A stretch of 64,000 bases of DNA, from assembly GCF_041435115.1 (NCBI RefSeq), contig NZ_CP108046.1:1674001-1738000 (forward strand). Direction: 5' to 3'. The translations under genes and the position numbers were made by a program. Under the pieces are notes generated by a model, which made no database searches, was not told the DNA's origin, and was given only the letters and a program-made list of their open reading frames with translations. Below are positions 1 through 8,208 of the stretch, in pieces. This DNA comes from Streptomyces sp. NBC_00289 (GTDB lineage: Bacteria > Actinomycetota > Actinomycetes > Streptomycetales > Streptomycetaceae). Within the stretch, counting starts at the first letter, position 1; every line of letters begins with the position of its first letter.

Positions 1-405
1 GAGGGACAGGAGGAGGTCGTTCGTCCGGGAGAGGAGCTCGCCCGGCTCGCTGGTGACCGAGGCGAGCGCCCGCAGCCCCACCCGCACCTGGCCCATGAAC
101 GCGGCCGCCTCGATGTTGTGGCCCTGGACGTCGCCGATGGACAGCCCGATACGGCCGTCGGGCAGCGTGAAGGCGTCGTACCAGTCACCCCCCACGTTGA
201 GGCCGTGAAAGGCGGGTGCGTACCGGACGGCGAGGTGGAAGCCGGGGGCGACCGGCATGTCCCCGGGCAGCATGCCGCGTTGCAGGGCGACGGCCAGCTC
301 GACCAGGGAGCGCTGCAGCTCCGCCCGTTCGCGCGCCTGGGCGGTCAGGGCCCCGAGTCTGGCCAGCAGTTCGTCACCGTCGTCCGTAGGCCGCCTGCGG
401 AACAT
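1..405 (-). CDS. SpoIIE-type PP2C phosphatase, N-terminal part (cut by window edge)
   Basis: This is the first 135 codons of a protein Ser/Thr phosphatase of the SpoIIE/RsbU type, which dephosphorylates STAS anti-sigma antagonists and so releases sigma factors. The gene reads leftwards and runs off the window, so its C-terminus is missing. Residues 10-45 look like a short helical lead-in, followed by the phosphatase core with GGDWYD at 72-77 and GDVQGHN at 91-97, the two metal-binding Asp motifs of the family. The start chosen is the ATG at 405; little sensor sequence can precede the catalytic domain, so this looks like a short phosphatase. It is the first of six PP2C genes in the window. Confidence 0.85.
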   Translation of the reverse strand, partial: MFRRRPTDDGDELLARLGALTAQARERAELQRSLVELAVALQRGMLPGDMPVAPGFHLAVRYAPAFHGLNVGGDWYDAFTLPDGRIGLSIGDVQGHNIEAAAFMGQVRVGLRALASVTSEPGELLSRTNDLLLSL

Positions 406-595
406 GGAACACTCCGGAAGATGAGTACCTCTCCGAGTCCAGAACCCATTGTGATCCTTTGGGGTGACGACGGCTCGGCGACGGGATCAGGGCCGCACCG
501 GCGAGCAGGCCGCACACACGACTGATCCCGCGTCCAGGGGGAATCAGTTCACGACCGAGGCCGGGAGCACGGCCCGCCCTGAGGGAGCGCGCCCC

Positions 596-1516
596 ATGTC
601 CGCTGAACCACAGGCCGGCCGCACGACGAAGGCCGGGCACCCGGCACGCGTCCTCGCCCTGCCGCACCCCGGCTTCCGGGTGCCCGCCACCTGGTGGCCC
701 GCGCTGCGCCGTACTCCCGTGTCGATGTGGCGCGACGACATCTCCGACCACGCGGCGGCTCTCACCTACTACACGGTCCTTGCCGTGCTGCCCGCGCTCC
801 TTGCCACCGTCGTCGGGTTCGCCCTCATCAGTCCCGAGACGGCCGAGAGCTTCATCGCGCACGTCACCGCCTACGCCCCCGCGGAGTCCGCGGGTCCGCT
901 GCACGACGCGCTGTCCCGCATGCTGCGCGGCGGCTCCGCGGCCTGGACCCTGCTGGTCACCGGCACCGTGAGCGCCCTGTGGTCCGCCTCCAGCTACCTG
1001 GCCGTGTTCCGGCGCGCCCTGCACCGGATGCACCGCGTGGAGGACCACCGGTCCCCCTGGCGCAAGGCCCACCGGATCGTATTGACCGCGCTCGCCCTGC
1101 TCGGGCTCCTCGTCGTCAGCGCCCTCGTCCTGCTGCTGAGCGGCCCGGTCGCCGAGAGCGCCGGACGCTTCTTCGGGGTCGACGCCACGGCCGCGATGGC
1201 CTGGAGCCTGCTGCGCTGGCCGCTCCTGCTGTGTCTGGTGGCGGTCCTGGTCGTCATCGTCTTCCACACCGGCCCGGCCTCCGCCCGCCGCCGGGCGCAC
1301 AGCCTGCCGGGCGGCGTCCTCGCCGCCACACTGTGGCTGGCCGTCTCCGCCGCCTTCGCGCTGTACGCGTCGGCGCTGAGCGCCTACAGCAGGCTGTACG
1401 GCTCCCTCGCCGGCCTGGTCGTCTTTCTCATCTGGCTGTGGCTGTCCAACCTCGCCCTGCTGGCCGGCGCGCAGTTCGCCGCCGAACTCAGCGGCGCTCC
1501 GGCCGACCGCGCATGA
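596..1516 (+). CDS. YihY/virulence factor BrkB family membrane protein
   Basis: Predicted 306-residue inner-membrane protein of the YihY/BrkB (formerly RNase BN) family, whose molecular function is not settled. Hydrophobic segments lie near residues 55-78, 115-138, 161-183, 205-224, 240-260 and 270-296, and the family-typical segment YGSLAGLVVFLIWLWLSN is at 268-285. The reading frame is open further upstream, but the ATG at 596 is preceded by GAGGGAG at good distance and starts just before the conserved region, so I chose it. The neighbouring phosphatase diverges from it. A second YihY gene lies at 10979. Function beyond membrane location is not inferable. Confidence 0.85.
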   Translation: MSAEPQAGRTTKAGHPARVLALPHPGFRVPATWWPALRRTPVSMWRDDISDHAAALTYYTVLAVLPALLATVVGFALISPETAESFIAHVTAYAPAESAGPLHDALSRMLRGGSAAWTLLVTGTVSALWSASSYLAVFRRALHRMHRVEDHRSPWRKAHRIVLTALALLGLLVVSALVLLLSGPVAESAGRFFGVDATAAMAWSLLRWPLLLCLVAVLVVIVFHTGPASARRRAHSLPGGVLAATLWLAVSAAFALYASALSAYSRLYGSLAGLVVFLIWLWLSNLALLAGAQFAAELSGAPADRA

Positions 1517-1564
1517 GGCCGGTACGGCCGGGCCCGGGAAGCACCGGACGGCGGCCGGCCCCGT

Positions 1565-2143
1565 TCACCTCTCCCAGCGGGCGGCAGCCGCGAGGGCCAC
1601 CGCCGCCGCACCGGTGCCCAGCACGGCACCCGCGAGGACGTCACCCGGGTAGTGCACACCGGTGTGGATCCGCGAGTAGCCCACGGCGCAGGCCAGCAGG
1701 CCGAGCGGAACCGTGGCGGCCGGGAAGGTGGGCCCGACCGCCGCGGCGAAGGCCACGGCCGAGGCCGTGTGGCCCGAGGGGAAGGAGGCGGACTCCGGCA
1801 TGGGTACGTGCCGCCCCGGGAACGGCGAGTCCGCGTCGCGGTGCGGACGTGCGCGGCGTACGAGACGCTTGCCGAGCAGGTTGGCGGTCGTCGAGGCGAC
1901 GCCGATGGCGGCCACACCCAGCACGGCCGCGCGGCGCGGCCGGCCGGGGAACAGGGCCAGGAGCCCGGCCGCGGCGAAGGAGATCTTGGAGTGGTCCGCC
2001 GCCGCGGACAGCCGGCGCAGCGCGGAGTCCAGCGTGGGAGTGCTGGTGACCGTCACGGCCTCGTAGAGCGCCTGGTCGAGGGTGGCGAGATCGCGCATCA
2101 GGCCTCGCTGCTCGCGGTGTTCCTGCGCGGGGCGGTCAAGCAT
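1565..2143 (-). CDS. PAP2-family membrane phosphatase
   Basis: A 192-residue membrane-associated acid phosphatase of the PAP2 superfamily, which removes phosphate from lipid phosphates such as phosphatidate or prenyl pyrophosphates. All three signature motifs are present: K92...RP at 99-100, PSGH at 122-125 and SRIHTGVHYPGD at 157-168, giving the catalytic histidines. The start ATG has GGAGAA seven bases upstream. It overlaps the end of the upstream diacylglycerol kinase gene by 8 bases, so the two are almost certainly co-translated and may run opposing steps (phosphorylation and dephosphorylation) on a lipid substrate. Confidence 0.9.
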   Translation of the reverse strand: MLDRPAQEHREQRGLMRDLATLDQALYEAVTVTSTPTLDSALRRLSAAADHSKISFAAAGLLALFPGRPRRAAVLGVAAIGVASTTANLLGKRLVRRARPHRDADSPFPGRHVPMPESASFPSGHTASAVAFAAAVGPTFPAATVPLGLLACAVGYSRIHTGVHYPGDVLAGAVLGTGAAAVALAAAARWER

Positions 2144-3521
2144 GGCTCTTCTCCTGCTTCGTCCTGGGACGGATGGGGGACCTGCCCAGCGCGAGACGGA
2201 CCACGCGCCGCCAGTCGACGGACGGTGCCACGTAGGGTGCGCCGGGGCGATGCCTCGGTACCCGTACCCGCAGCACGCCGTGGCGCACCCGGCAGACGAC
2301 CGGCGTGGGCAGGGAGAGCGCCTCGCCGTCGACGGCCACCGGGATGAGCTCCACGTCGGCGTCGACGACCACGCGCCGCGATGTCAGCGTCGTGACGCTG
2401 CTCGCCCGTTCACCGCGCAGGGCCAGCTCGGCGGCCTGTGCCGCGCCCTCCACCCGGACCGCGATCACTCCGAGCACGCCTCCGTCCAGCCGGGGTCTGC
2501 GCCCGCCGCCGAGGGGGTCGGCGCGCGCGTAGGGGTTGTTGCTCACCAGCAGGGTCTGCGGGGCGTCGATCCGGGTGTCGTCCGTCTGCACCTCCAGCGG
2601 GGTGACGGCGTCGCCGACCAGCAGATCCGGCAACTGGTCGAGCACGGTCGCCGTCTTGGCCTCCCGGTAGTCGGGACTCTGCACGATCTCCGCGTACGCC
2701 CCGAAGGAGACCGTGTTGACGAAGGGCCGCCCGGCCACGTCGCCCAGGTCGATGCGGAGCTCCACGCCGTCCGAGAGGGCGTCGAGACCGCTCGCCGGAT
2801 CGTCGCGGTCCAGGCCCAGGTCCATGGCGAAGTGGTTGCGGGTACCGGCGGACAGCACGAGGAACGGCAGCCCGTGTTCGGCGGCCACACCCGCCACCAG
2901 GGCCTGGGTGCCGTCACCGCCGGCGACGCCGAGCAGGTCCGCGCCCTCGGCCACCGCCCGCCGGGCCAGCGCCACCGGGTCCGGATCGCCGTCGAGGTCG
3001 AGCAGCAGCACGCGGGCGCCCAGCGCCTCGGCCCGCTCCACGAGCCCGTACTCGCCGACCTTCCCGCCCCCGGACCGCGGATTCATGATCAGTACGGGTC
3101 TGCGGGGCGGCCGGCTCGAACGGTGCCGCATGCCGTGCGGTTTACGCAGTCGGCGCAGGGCGCTGCGGGCGCAGGCCAGCGCCGCGACCCACAGGGCGAG
3201 GGCGGTCACCGCCACCAGCCACAGGCCGGACACGGCGTACAGCACCAGGACACCCACGGGAGCGGCCAGGGCCAGCAGGGCGCCGCACAGGCGGGCCACA
3301 CCCCGGTGCGCCAACGCCCACCACAGGCCCGCGCCGGCCAGGGCGAGGCCGGCCAGACCGACCAGCAGGATCAGCCACTCGCCGGAGCCGGCACCGGCGA
3401 TCACCGCCGCGACGGCACCGGCAACGCACAGCAGGGCCAGCCGGGCGAGCGCTCGCGCCCACCCAACGCCACGGTCGGAGCGGTCCGGCTCCGCCTCGGT
3501 CTTCGTCCGCGTCGCGTTCAT
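2136..3521 (-). CDS. Diacylglycerol kinase family lipid kinase with N-terminal membrane segments
   Basis: A 461-residue protein whose C-terminal two thirds is a DAGK/sphingosine-kinase-like catalytic domain: NPRSGGGKV at 147-155 and the nucleotide-binding GGDGTQ at 201-206 are clear. Residues 25-120 contain four or so hydrophobic helices, so the kinase is tethered to the membrane. The family phosphorylates diacylglycerol or related lipids with ATP. It overlaps the downstream PAP2 gene, giving a kinase-phosphatase pair on one transcript. Its substrate is not known from sequence; the second DAGK at 41947 lacks the membrane extension, so the two are not recent duplicates. Confidence 0.88.
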   Translation of the reverse strand: MNATRTKTEAEPDRSDRGVGWARALARLALLCVAGAVAAVIAGAGSGEWLILLVGLAGLALAGAGLWWALAHRGVARLCGALLALAAPVGVLVLYAVSGLWLVAVTALALWVAALACARSALRRLRKPHGMRHRSSRPPRRPVLIMNPRSGGGKVGEYGLVERAEALGARVLLLDLDGDPDPVALARRAVAEGADLLGVAGGDGTQALVAGVAAEHGLPFLVLSAGTRNHFAMDLGLDRDDPASGLDALSDGVELRIDLGDVAGRPFVNTVSFGAYAEIVQSPDYREAKTATVLDQLPDLLVGDAVTPLEVQTDDTRIDAPQTLLVSNNPYARADPLGGGRRPRLDGGVLGVIAVRVEGAAQAAELALRGERASSVTTLTSRRVVVDADVELIPVAVDGEALSLPTPVVCRVRHGVLRVRVPRHRPGAPYVAPSVDWRRVVRLALGRSPIRPRTKQEKSHA

Positions 3522-3864
3522 GATGCGCCGGGTGGTCCCCGGGGTTGCCCGTGATCCGTGTGCACGGCGTCATCGGTCTCCCTGTGCTCTTCGGGTCCCT
3601 GCCCGCCTCCCCCTCCATGGTGATGACTGCCGTGTGGAGAGCCAACCGTCTCATGAGGAGGCCCGCGGCCGGGAGCGCGCCCCGAGACGCGTCCCCCTCC
3701 TCCGGCGGCCCTGCCGGTACGCGGCCGACATGCCCGCGGACGCCCTGCGGTTACGCCGTTCGAGTGGTGCGGTGCCCGACGCGGCCTTAGCGTCGGAAGC
3801 AGGCCACATCGTTGGTGGCATGACATGGGGCCGGGCGCCCGCAGACACGCGGCTGGGAGCGAAC
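3522..3864. other. Non-coding divergent intergenic region
   Basis: This 343-base stretch separates the leftward kinase/phosphatase operon from the rightward small secreted protein gene. It must hold both promoters. I see no convincing small gene, repeat or hairpin in it; the open frames crossing it lack ribosome sites and family resemblance. Confidence 0.5.
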
Positions 3865-4329
3865 ATGCGCGGACACACAGCAAGATCAGCTCTCGCTCTC
3901 GGTGCGGCGGCGCTGTTGGCGGCCGCCGTGCAACCGGCCTCCGCCGTCGCGCCGGCCTCGTCGTCGGCCGCGCCGGTCGTGAAGCAGGTGACGCGGACCG
4001 TGCTCGTCGACTGCCTGTGGCATCCCAAGGTGCGTCCCACCGAGTTCATCCTCGCCTGCGGTGACGGCAATAGCCGCCTGTCCTCCCTGCACTGGTCGCA
4101 GTGGAAGGGAGACGCGGCCGTGGCCACGGGCGTCAACGCGGTCAACGACTGCAAGCCGTACTGCGCGGCCGGGGCGTTCCACGACTACCCGGTCGTCGTG
4201 AGCCTGGACCGTCCGGAGACCTGGAAGAAGCATCCGCGGCTGCGGCACTACACGCGGATGATCCTGACGTACCCCGAGGCCCGTCCGGAGGGGTTCCCGC
4301 CCGTCGTGACCTATCCGCTGTGGAACTGA
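3865..4329 (+). CDS. Small secreted protein of unknown function
   Basis: A 154-residue protein with a clear Sec signal peptide: basic N-terminus (MRGHTAR), hydrophobic core at 9-21 and an Ala-X-Ala-like cleavage region near 23-30. The mature part has four cysteines (50, 65, 96, 100) that probably form two disulphides, and many Trp, Tyr and Pro residues (for example KPYC at 97-100 and VVTYPLWN at the end). The ATG at 3865 has GGGAGC just upstream. I considered a subtilisin-inhibitor (SSI) protein but its reactive-site pattern is absent. No function can be assigned; an extracellular inhibitor or binding protein is a guess. Confidence 0.7.
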   Translation: MRGHTARSALALGAAALLAAAVQPASAVAPASSSAAPVVKQVTRTVLVDCLWHPKVRPTEFILACGDGNSRLSSLHWSQWKGDAAVATGVNAVNDCKPYCAAGAFHDYPVVVSLDRPETWKKHPRLRHYTRMILTYPEARPEGFPPVVTYPLWN

Positions 4330-4364
4330 CTCGCCGTCGGCCGCCCCGGTCGGTGAGGTGACGG

Positions 4365-5999
4365 TCAGCGCGGTGACGACGGCCGGACCTCACCGCGCCG
4401 GTCGCGGTGCGCCAGGGCGCGTTGCAGGCGGGTGAGTCCCGGCGGCTGGTTGCGGCGCAGCGCGGCCCGGGCCGCGTTGGCGCCCGGCGCACCGTGTACG
4501 CCACCGCCGGGGTGGGCGGACGCGGACGCGAGGAACAGGCCGCGCACCGGGGTCTCCGGGCGCCCGGCGCCGGGGACCGGGCGGAAGACGAGTTGCTGGT
4601 GCATGGCCGCGGTGCCGCCGTTGATGGCGCCCCCGTGCAGGTTGCCGTCGAGGGCCTGCAGGGTGGGTGGAGCCAGGATGCGGCGGGCGCGGATCAGGGA
4701 GCGGAATCCCGGTGCGAACCGCTCGACCTGCCGCTCGACCCGGTCCGCCATCAGCTCCTGCTCCTTGGTGTCCCAGGTTCCCGTCAGACCCTCGTCCCCG
4801 GCGTCGGACTTGATGAGCTGCGGGACGTGGGTGTAGGCCCACGCGGACTCGGTGCCGCGGGGTGAGCGGGAGGGGTCGGCCGTGGTCATCTGGCCGAACA
4901 ACGCGAAGGGCCGGTCGGGCACCTGGTGCATGGCCACCTGGGCCGCGAACCGGGTGAGCTCGTCGACGCCGTCGGCCAGGTGGACCGTGCCTGCCCCCGC
5001 CGCCCGCTCGGCCTGCCAGGGCACCGGTCCGTCGAGTGCCCAGTCCACTTTGAAGGTCGCGAAGTCCCACTGGAAGCGTTCGAGGTCGGACAGCAGCTGG
5101 GACGGGAGGTGCTCGGAGTCGACGAGTTCGCCGTACAGCGCGGGCACGGACACGTCGGCCAGCACTGCACGGCGCGCTGCGACGGTGTCGCCGTCGGCCG
5201 TCCGCACGCCCACGGCGCGCCCCTCGCGGACCAGGACGCGGTTGACGCGCTGCCCGCAGCGCACGGTGCCGCCACGCGACCGCAGCCGGCGCGTCAGGGC
5301 CTCGATGAGGGCGCCGGAGCCGCCGACGGGCACGGGGAAGCCGTAGGTCTGTCCGAGCATGGACATCAGCCAGCCGAAACCGCCGCTGCCCGCGGCCTCG
5401 GGGGCCAGATCGGCGTGCAGCGCGTTGCCGGCCAGCAGGAGCCGGCCGCCCTCGCCCCGGAACTCCTCCTCCCCCATCCGCCGTACCGGCAGGATCATCG
5501 TGCGGGCCATGCGCAGCCCGCCCGCTCCCCGCAGTCGGACCGCCAGCCGGGCAGTCGCCTTCAGCGGGGGGAAGGGCGTGAACAGGGCGTCCAGGAGGTC
5601 CGGGCGCAGGCGTTCCCACACCTCGTGGAGGCCGCGCCAGGCGGCGCCGTCCCCCGGGTGGAATGCCTCGAGGGAGTCGGCGGTGACGTCGACCCTGCGG
5701 TCGAGGACCGCGCACCGGCCGTCGCTCAGGGGGTGGGCCAGGACGTGCGGCGCGTGACTCCAGCGCAGCCCGTGGTCCTCCAGCCGCAGGCCGGCGACGA
5801 CCGGGGAGGCGGCGGCCAGCGGGTAGAAGGAGCTGAAGAGATCGTTGACGAAGTCCGGGTCGACACCCCTGTCGTGGCGCACCCCGCCGCCGGGTTCGGG
5901 CTGCTCCTCGACGACCGCCACGCTCCAGCCGGCGTCGGCCAGCAGGTTCGCCGCGACCATCCCGTTGGGTCCGGCCCCGATCACCACCGCGTCAGGCAT
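4365..5999 (-). CDS. FAD-dependent oxidoreductase, phytoene-desaturase-like
   Basis: A 544-residue flavoprotein of the NAD(P)/FAD amine-oxidase/phytoene dehydrogenase-like superfamily. The N-terminus carries the Rossmann motif VIGAGPNGMVAANLL (residues 5-19) with the acidic end of strand 2 (VVEEQ) and a GGG turn; the C-terminus has the flavin-contact segment GLFLASASAHPGGGVHGAPG. It resembles the PYROXD2-type branch rather than carotenoid desaturases, so the substrate is unknown. The ATG at 5999 sits behind GGGAGGCGGCG. It overlaps the end of the SRPBCC gene by 8 bases, so the two are translationally coupled and the SRPBCC protein may bind its hydrophobic substrate. Confidence 0.82.
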   Translation of the reverse strand: MPDAVVIGAGPNGMVAANLLADAGWSVAVVEEQPEPGGGVRHDRGVDPDFVNDLFSSFYPLAAASPVVAGLRLEDHGLRWSHAPHVLAHPLSDGRCAVLDRRVDVTADSLEAFHPGDGAAWRGLHEVWERLRPDLLDALFTPFPPLKATARLAVRLRGAGGLRMARTMILPVRRMGEEEFRGEGGRLLLAGNALHADLAPEAAGSGGFGWLMSMLGQTYGFPVPVGGSGALIEALTRRLRSRGGTVRCGQRVNRVLVREGRAVGVRTADGDTVAARRAVLADVSVPALYGELVDSEHLPSQLLSDLERFQWDFATFKVDWALDGPVPWQAERAAGAGTVHLADGVDELTRFAAQVAMHQVPDRPFALFGQMTTADPSRSPRGTESAWAYTHVPQLIKSDAGDEGLTGTWDTKEQELMADRVERQVERFAPGFRSLIRARRILAPPTLQALDGNLHGGAINGGTAAMHQQLVFRPVPGAGRPETPVRGLFLASASAHPGGGVHGAPGANAARAALRRNQPPGLTRLQRALAHRDRRGEVRPSSPR

Positions 6000-6516
6000 C
6001 GCCGCCTCCCGTCGCGTGCCGCGCCGCCGGTTCCCGCGCCCGCTCGTCGTCGCCGCGGGCGGGGTCGGCACGGCTCTCGGCCCGGCACACCTTGTCGAGG
6101 CGGGAGAGCATCGCGCGGTGCCGGACCTGGATCAGCGCTTCCACGCCCGCGTTGTGCAGCAGCCCGCCCGCGCCCTGCAGCGGATGCTCGTCCACGATCA
6201 CCAGGCAGTCGCTGCCCCACGGTCGCAGTTCCAGGGCGATTCGCGCCGTACCCAGCGCGCCCGCGCGTGCTTCGAGCTCCAGCGCGGTTCCCTCGTCGCA
6301 GCGCCGTACGACGGTCTCGTTCGTGAGGCTCAGCGGCCCGAGGCGGATCTCGTAGGCGATCGCCGCGTCGACCTGGGGCCACTGACCCCGTACCGGCTTC
6401 GACGCCGACGTGCCCACCACCCACTCCGCGTACCGGCTGCCGTCCGCGAGGACGGTCCATACCGTCCTCGGGCTGACCTTGATCAGACGATGCCGAACCG
6501 CCACAGCCACCTCCAC
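5992..6516 (-). CDS. SRPBCC family (START/polyketide cyclase-like) ligand-binding protein
   Basis: A protein of about 174 residues with an SRPBCC/START-like fold, a beta-sheet cup that binds hydrophobic ligands. It begins with the typical pattern of a basic beta strand, P..VW..LADGSRYAEWV, and ends with a long amphipathic helix and a charged tail. I chose the GTG at 6516, seven bases after AGGGGG; a second GTG at 6504 behind GGAGG is equally possible and an ATG at 6552 is less likely. It is the first gene of a two-gene unit with the FAD oxidoreductase. The ligand is unknown. Confidence 0.72.
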   Translation of the reverse strand: MEVAVAVRHRLIKVSPRTVWTVLADGSRYAEWVVGTSASKPVRGQWPQVDAAIAYEIRLGPLSLTNETVVRRCDEGTALELEARAGALGTARIALELRPWGSDCLVIVDEHPLQGAGGLLHNAGVEALIQVRHRAMLSRLDKVCRAESRADPARGDDERAREPAARHATGGGDA

Positions 6517-6616
6517 ACCGGTTCCCCCTGTTTCACCGCCAAGTGCCCACACTCGGGTCGGTCAACCGGCGAATCGGGCACCGCTGCACGAGACGGCGCG
6601 TCTTGCGGGCGTCCGG

Positions 6617-7276
6617 TCAGTGGTGCGGCGGGCGGTGCACGCTCAGGCTCTCGACCTCGAACGACATCTCCGTGTCGGCCTCGGAGGGTGCGGGGTGGTA
6701 CCGGCCGGCGCACACGGAGAGGTTGACGATGAGGTGGGCGTACCAGTCGTGCCCCACACCTCGGCGGTCGGCGAAGACCCGGGTGCCGTTGAGCGTCCAC
6801 ACGACGGAGTCGCTGCCGAACCTCACGGCCAGGTCGATCCAGGCGCCGGGGCCGACGGCCTCGTCACGGTGGTAACGGTGGCCGCCCCGCACGTGGTTGG
6901 AGAACTCCAGCAGGTCGGGGTTGTCCGGGTGGTACTCGAAGACGTCGATCTCCTGACCGCCGTCACGCCAGGTCCAGACGGCCGGCCACGCACCCGTCAC
7001 GGTGGGCAGCCGGACCCGCGTGCGCAGCAGGTCGCCGGTCCGGACGACGAAGTCCTCCTCGCTGCCCTCGGTGGTCAACAGCCCGGTGTCCCACAGGCCG
7101 TCGGGGCGACGCGTGGCGCGGAAGGTGCCGGAGCGGCTGTACCCGGGGTCCACGACCAGGTGGTCCAGCTTGTTGTCGTCCGGGTTGACGGGACCGCCGT
7201 CCGGATACGCCCACGAGCGGCCCGCGACCCATTGTCGTTCGGAGCCGAAGTCGGCCGTGAAAAGGGCCTCTGTCAC
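6617..7276 (-). CDS. Glycoside hydrolase family 16-like protein
   Basis: A 219-residue protein with a concanavalin-like beta-sandwich pattern and the GH16 catalytic signature E-I-D-V-F-E at 109-114, in which the first Glu is the nucleophile and the last the acid/base. GH16 enzymes cleave beta-1,3 or beta-1,3-1,4 glucans and related polymers. Unlike secreted family members it has no signal peptide, so it would act in the cytoplasm or be exported by an unusual path; a sugar-binding or non-canonical role is possible. It stands alone, with its 3' end facing the SRPBCC gene start. Confidence 0.7.
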   Translation of the reverse strand: MTEALFTADFGSERQWVAGRSWAYPDGGPVNPDDNKLDHLVVDPGYSRSGTFRATRRPDGLWDTGLLTTEGSEEDFVVRTGDLLRTRVRLPTVTGAWPAVWTWRDGGQEIDVFEYHPDNPDLLEFSNHVRGGHRYHRDEAVGPGAWIDLAVRFGSDSVVWTLNGTRVFADRRGVGHDWYAHLIVNLSVCAGRYHPAPSEADTEMSFEVESLSVHRPPHH

Positions 7277-7585
7277 AGTCGGGCTCCCGTCTGTCCGGGT
7301 CGGTGGGGCGCTCCGGTTCTGCCCGTGCCGTCCCGCGTCATGCCGGCCGACGGGGTGTCAGGCCGCCCTGTCACCCGACGGAGTGAACACGGCACACGCT
7401 CGGCCCCCTCCCCCGTGGGAGCGGGGCCGGGCCGCCGTACCGGAACCGGACGGCCTAGTCCGTAACCCGAGTGAGCGCCCCGACTGGTGGGACCGTCAGC
7501 CGTGACTGACGGTGGATCACGTCGGAGCCGGGTCACGACAGCTGACGAAGCACCAGCTGCCCGGCTGTGACGGAAGGACTTTCAG
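7277..7585. other. Divergent intergenic region with small inverted repeat
   Basis: About 309 bases between the GH16-like gene (leftward) and the surface-protein gene (rightward). The only structure I see is a 7-base inverted repeat ACCGTCA/TGACGGT at 7492-7498 and 7507-7513, about 75 bases before the surface-protein start, which could be an operator. No coding sequence is supported. Confidence 0.4.
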
Positions 7586-8092
7586 ATGCGCTCTACCCGC
7601 ATGTTCATGGCGACTGCGGCGGCTTCTGCCGTCCTCGCGTTCACCGCACCCGGCGCCTACGCGGCAGGCGACGGCTGGGACCACGAGGACTCCTCCTCCA
7701 CCTCCTCTTACAGCAAGGAGCACGACAAGGACAGCAGCCACGAATCGCCGCACGGCGGCGTGCACACCGGTGGGGGCGCGCTGACCGCCGCCACCACGGG
7801 CGACGACTGGGCCACCGCACGGGACCCCAAGCACGACCCGGAGACGTACCGGACCGAGGCGCCCCACAAGGACTCCGGCAGCAGTGAGCACGGCAAGGAC
7901 TCCTCGGCCGGCGGCCACGACAAGGACTCGTGGAGCGGCGGCGACCACGAGGAGCCGCGCGGCGGAATGCACACCGGTGGGGGCGGGCTCGCCGCTCCGG
8001 GCGTGACCGCGGGTGGCCTGGCCGTCCTGGCGGTCGCCGGTGCCGGCGTGGTCGCGATGCGCCGCAACAAGACGGCCGGAAACGTGGCCTGA
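7586..8092 (+). CDS. Repeat-containing surface protein, probable partner of adjacent sortase
   Basis: A 168-residue exported protein: signal peptide at 1-27 (cleavage near AYAAG), a hydrophilic middle very rich in Asp, His, Ser, Lys and Gly, and a C-terminal hydrophobic helix (141-157) followed by MRRNK, the layout of a cell-wall sorting signal or membrane anchor. The middle holds a duplicated motif, PHGGVHTGGGALTAAT at 55-70 and PRGGMHTGGGGLAAPGV at 124-140. A standard LPXTG or LAXTG box is missing; LAAPG just before the membrane helix is the only candidate. The ATG follows GAAGGA. Its placement 116 bases before a class F sortase gene supports a substrate role, but that is inference. Confidence 0.7.
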   Translation: MRSTRMFMATAAASAVLAFTAPGAYAAGDGWDHEDSSSTSSYSKEHDKDSSHESPHGGVHTGGGALTAATTGDDWATARDPKHDPETYRTEAPHKDSGSSEHGKDSSAGGHDKDSWSGGDHEEPRGGMHTGGGGLAAPGVTAGGLAVLAVAGAGVVAMRRNKTAGNVA

Positions 8093-8115
8093 CCCATGCC
8101 GGACGCGATAGCAGT

Positions 8116-8148
8116 CGGGCCGCCACCCGTGCGCATTGTGGCGGCCCG
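8116..8148 (+). terminator. Hairpin between surface-protein and sortase genes
   Basis: Inverted repeat CGGGCCGCCAC (8116-8126) and GTGGCGGCCCG (8138-8148) with an 11-base loop, 23 bases after the surface-protein stop. It could terminate or attenuate transcription so that the sortase is made at a lower level than its partner. Confidence 0.55.
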
Positions 8149-8208
8149 GCCTGCTGTGCGCCCGCTCCGCCCGTCTCTGCTGCCGTGCCCAGATAGAGGT
8201 GATGTCCG

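Noticed and set aside
3865..4329. Subtilisin inhibitor (SSI) gene
   Set aside because: Size, signal peptide and four cysteines fit, but the SSI reactive-site loop and the family sequence pattern are not present.
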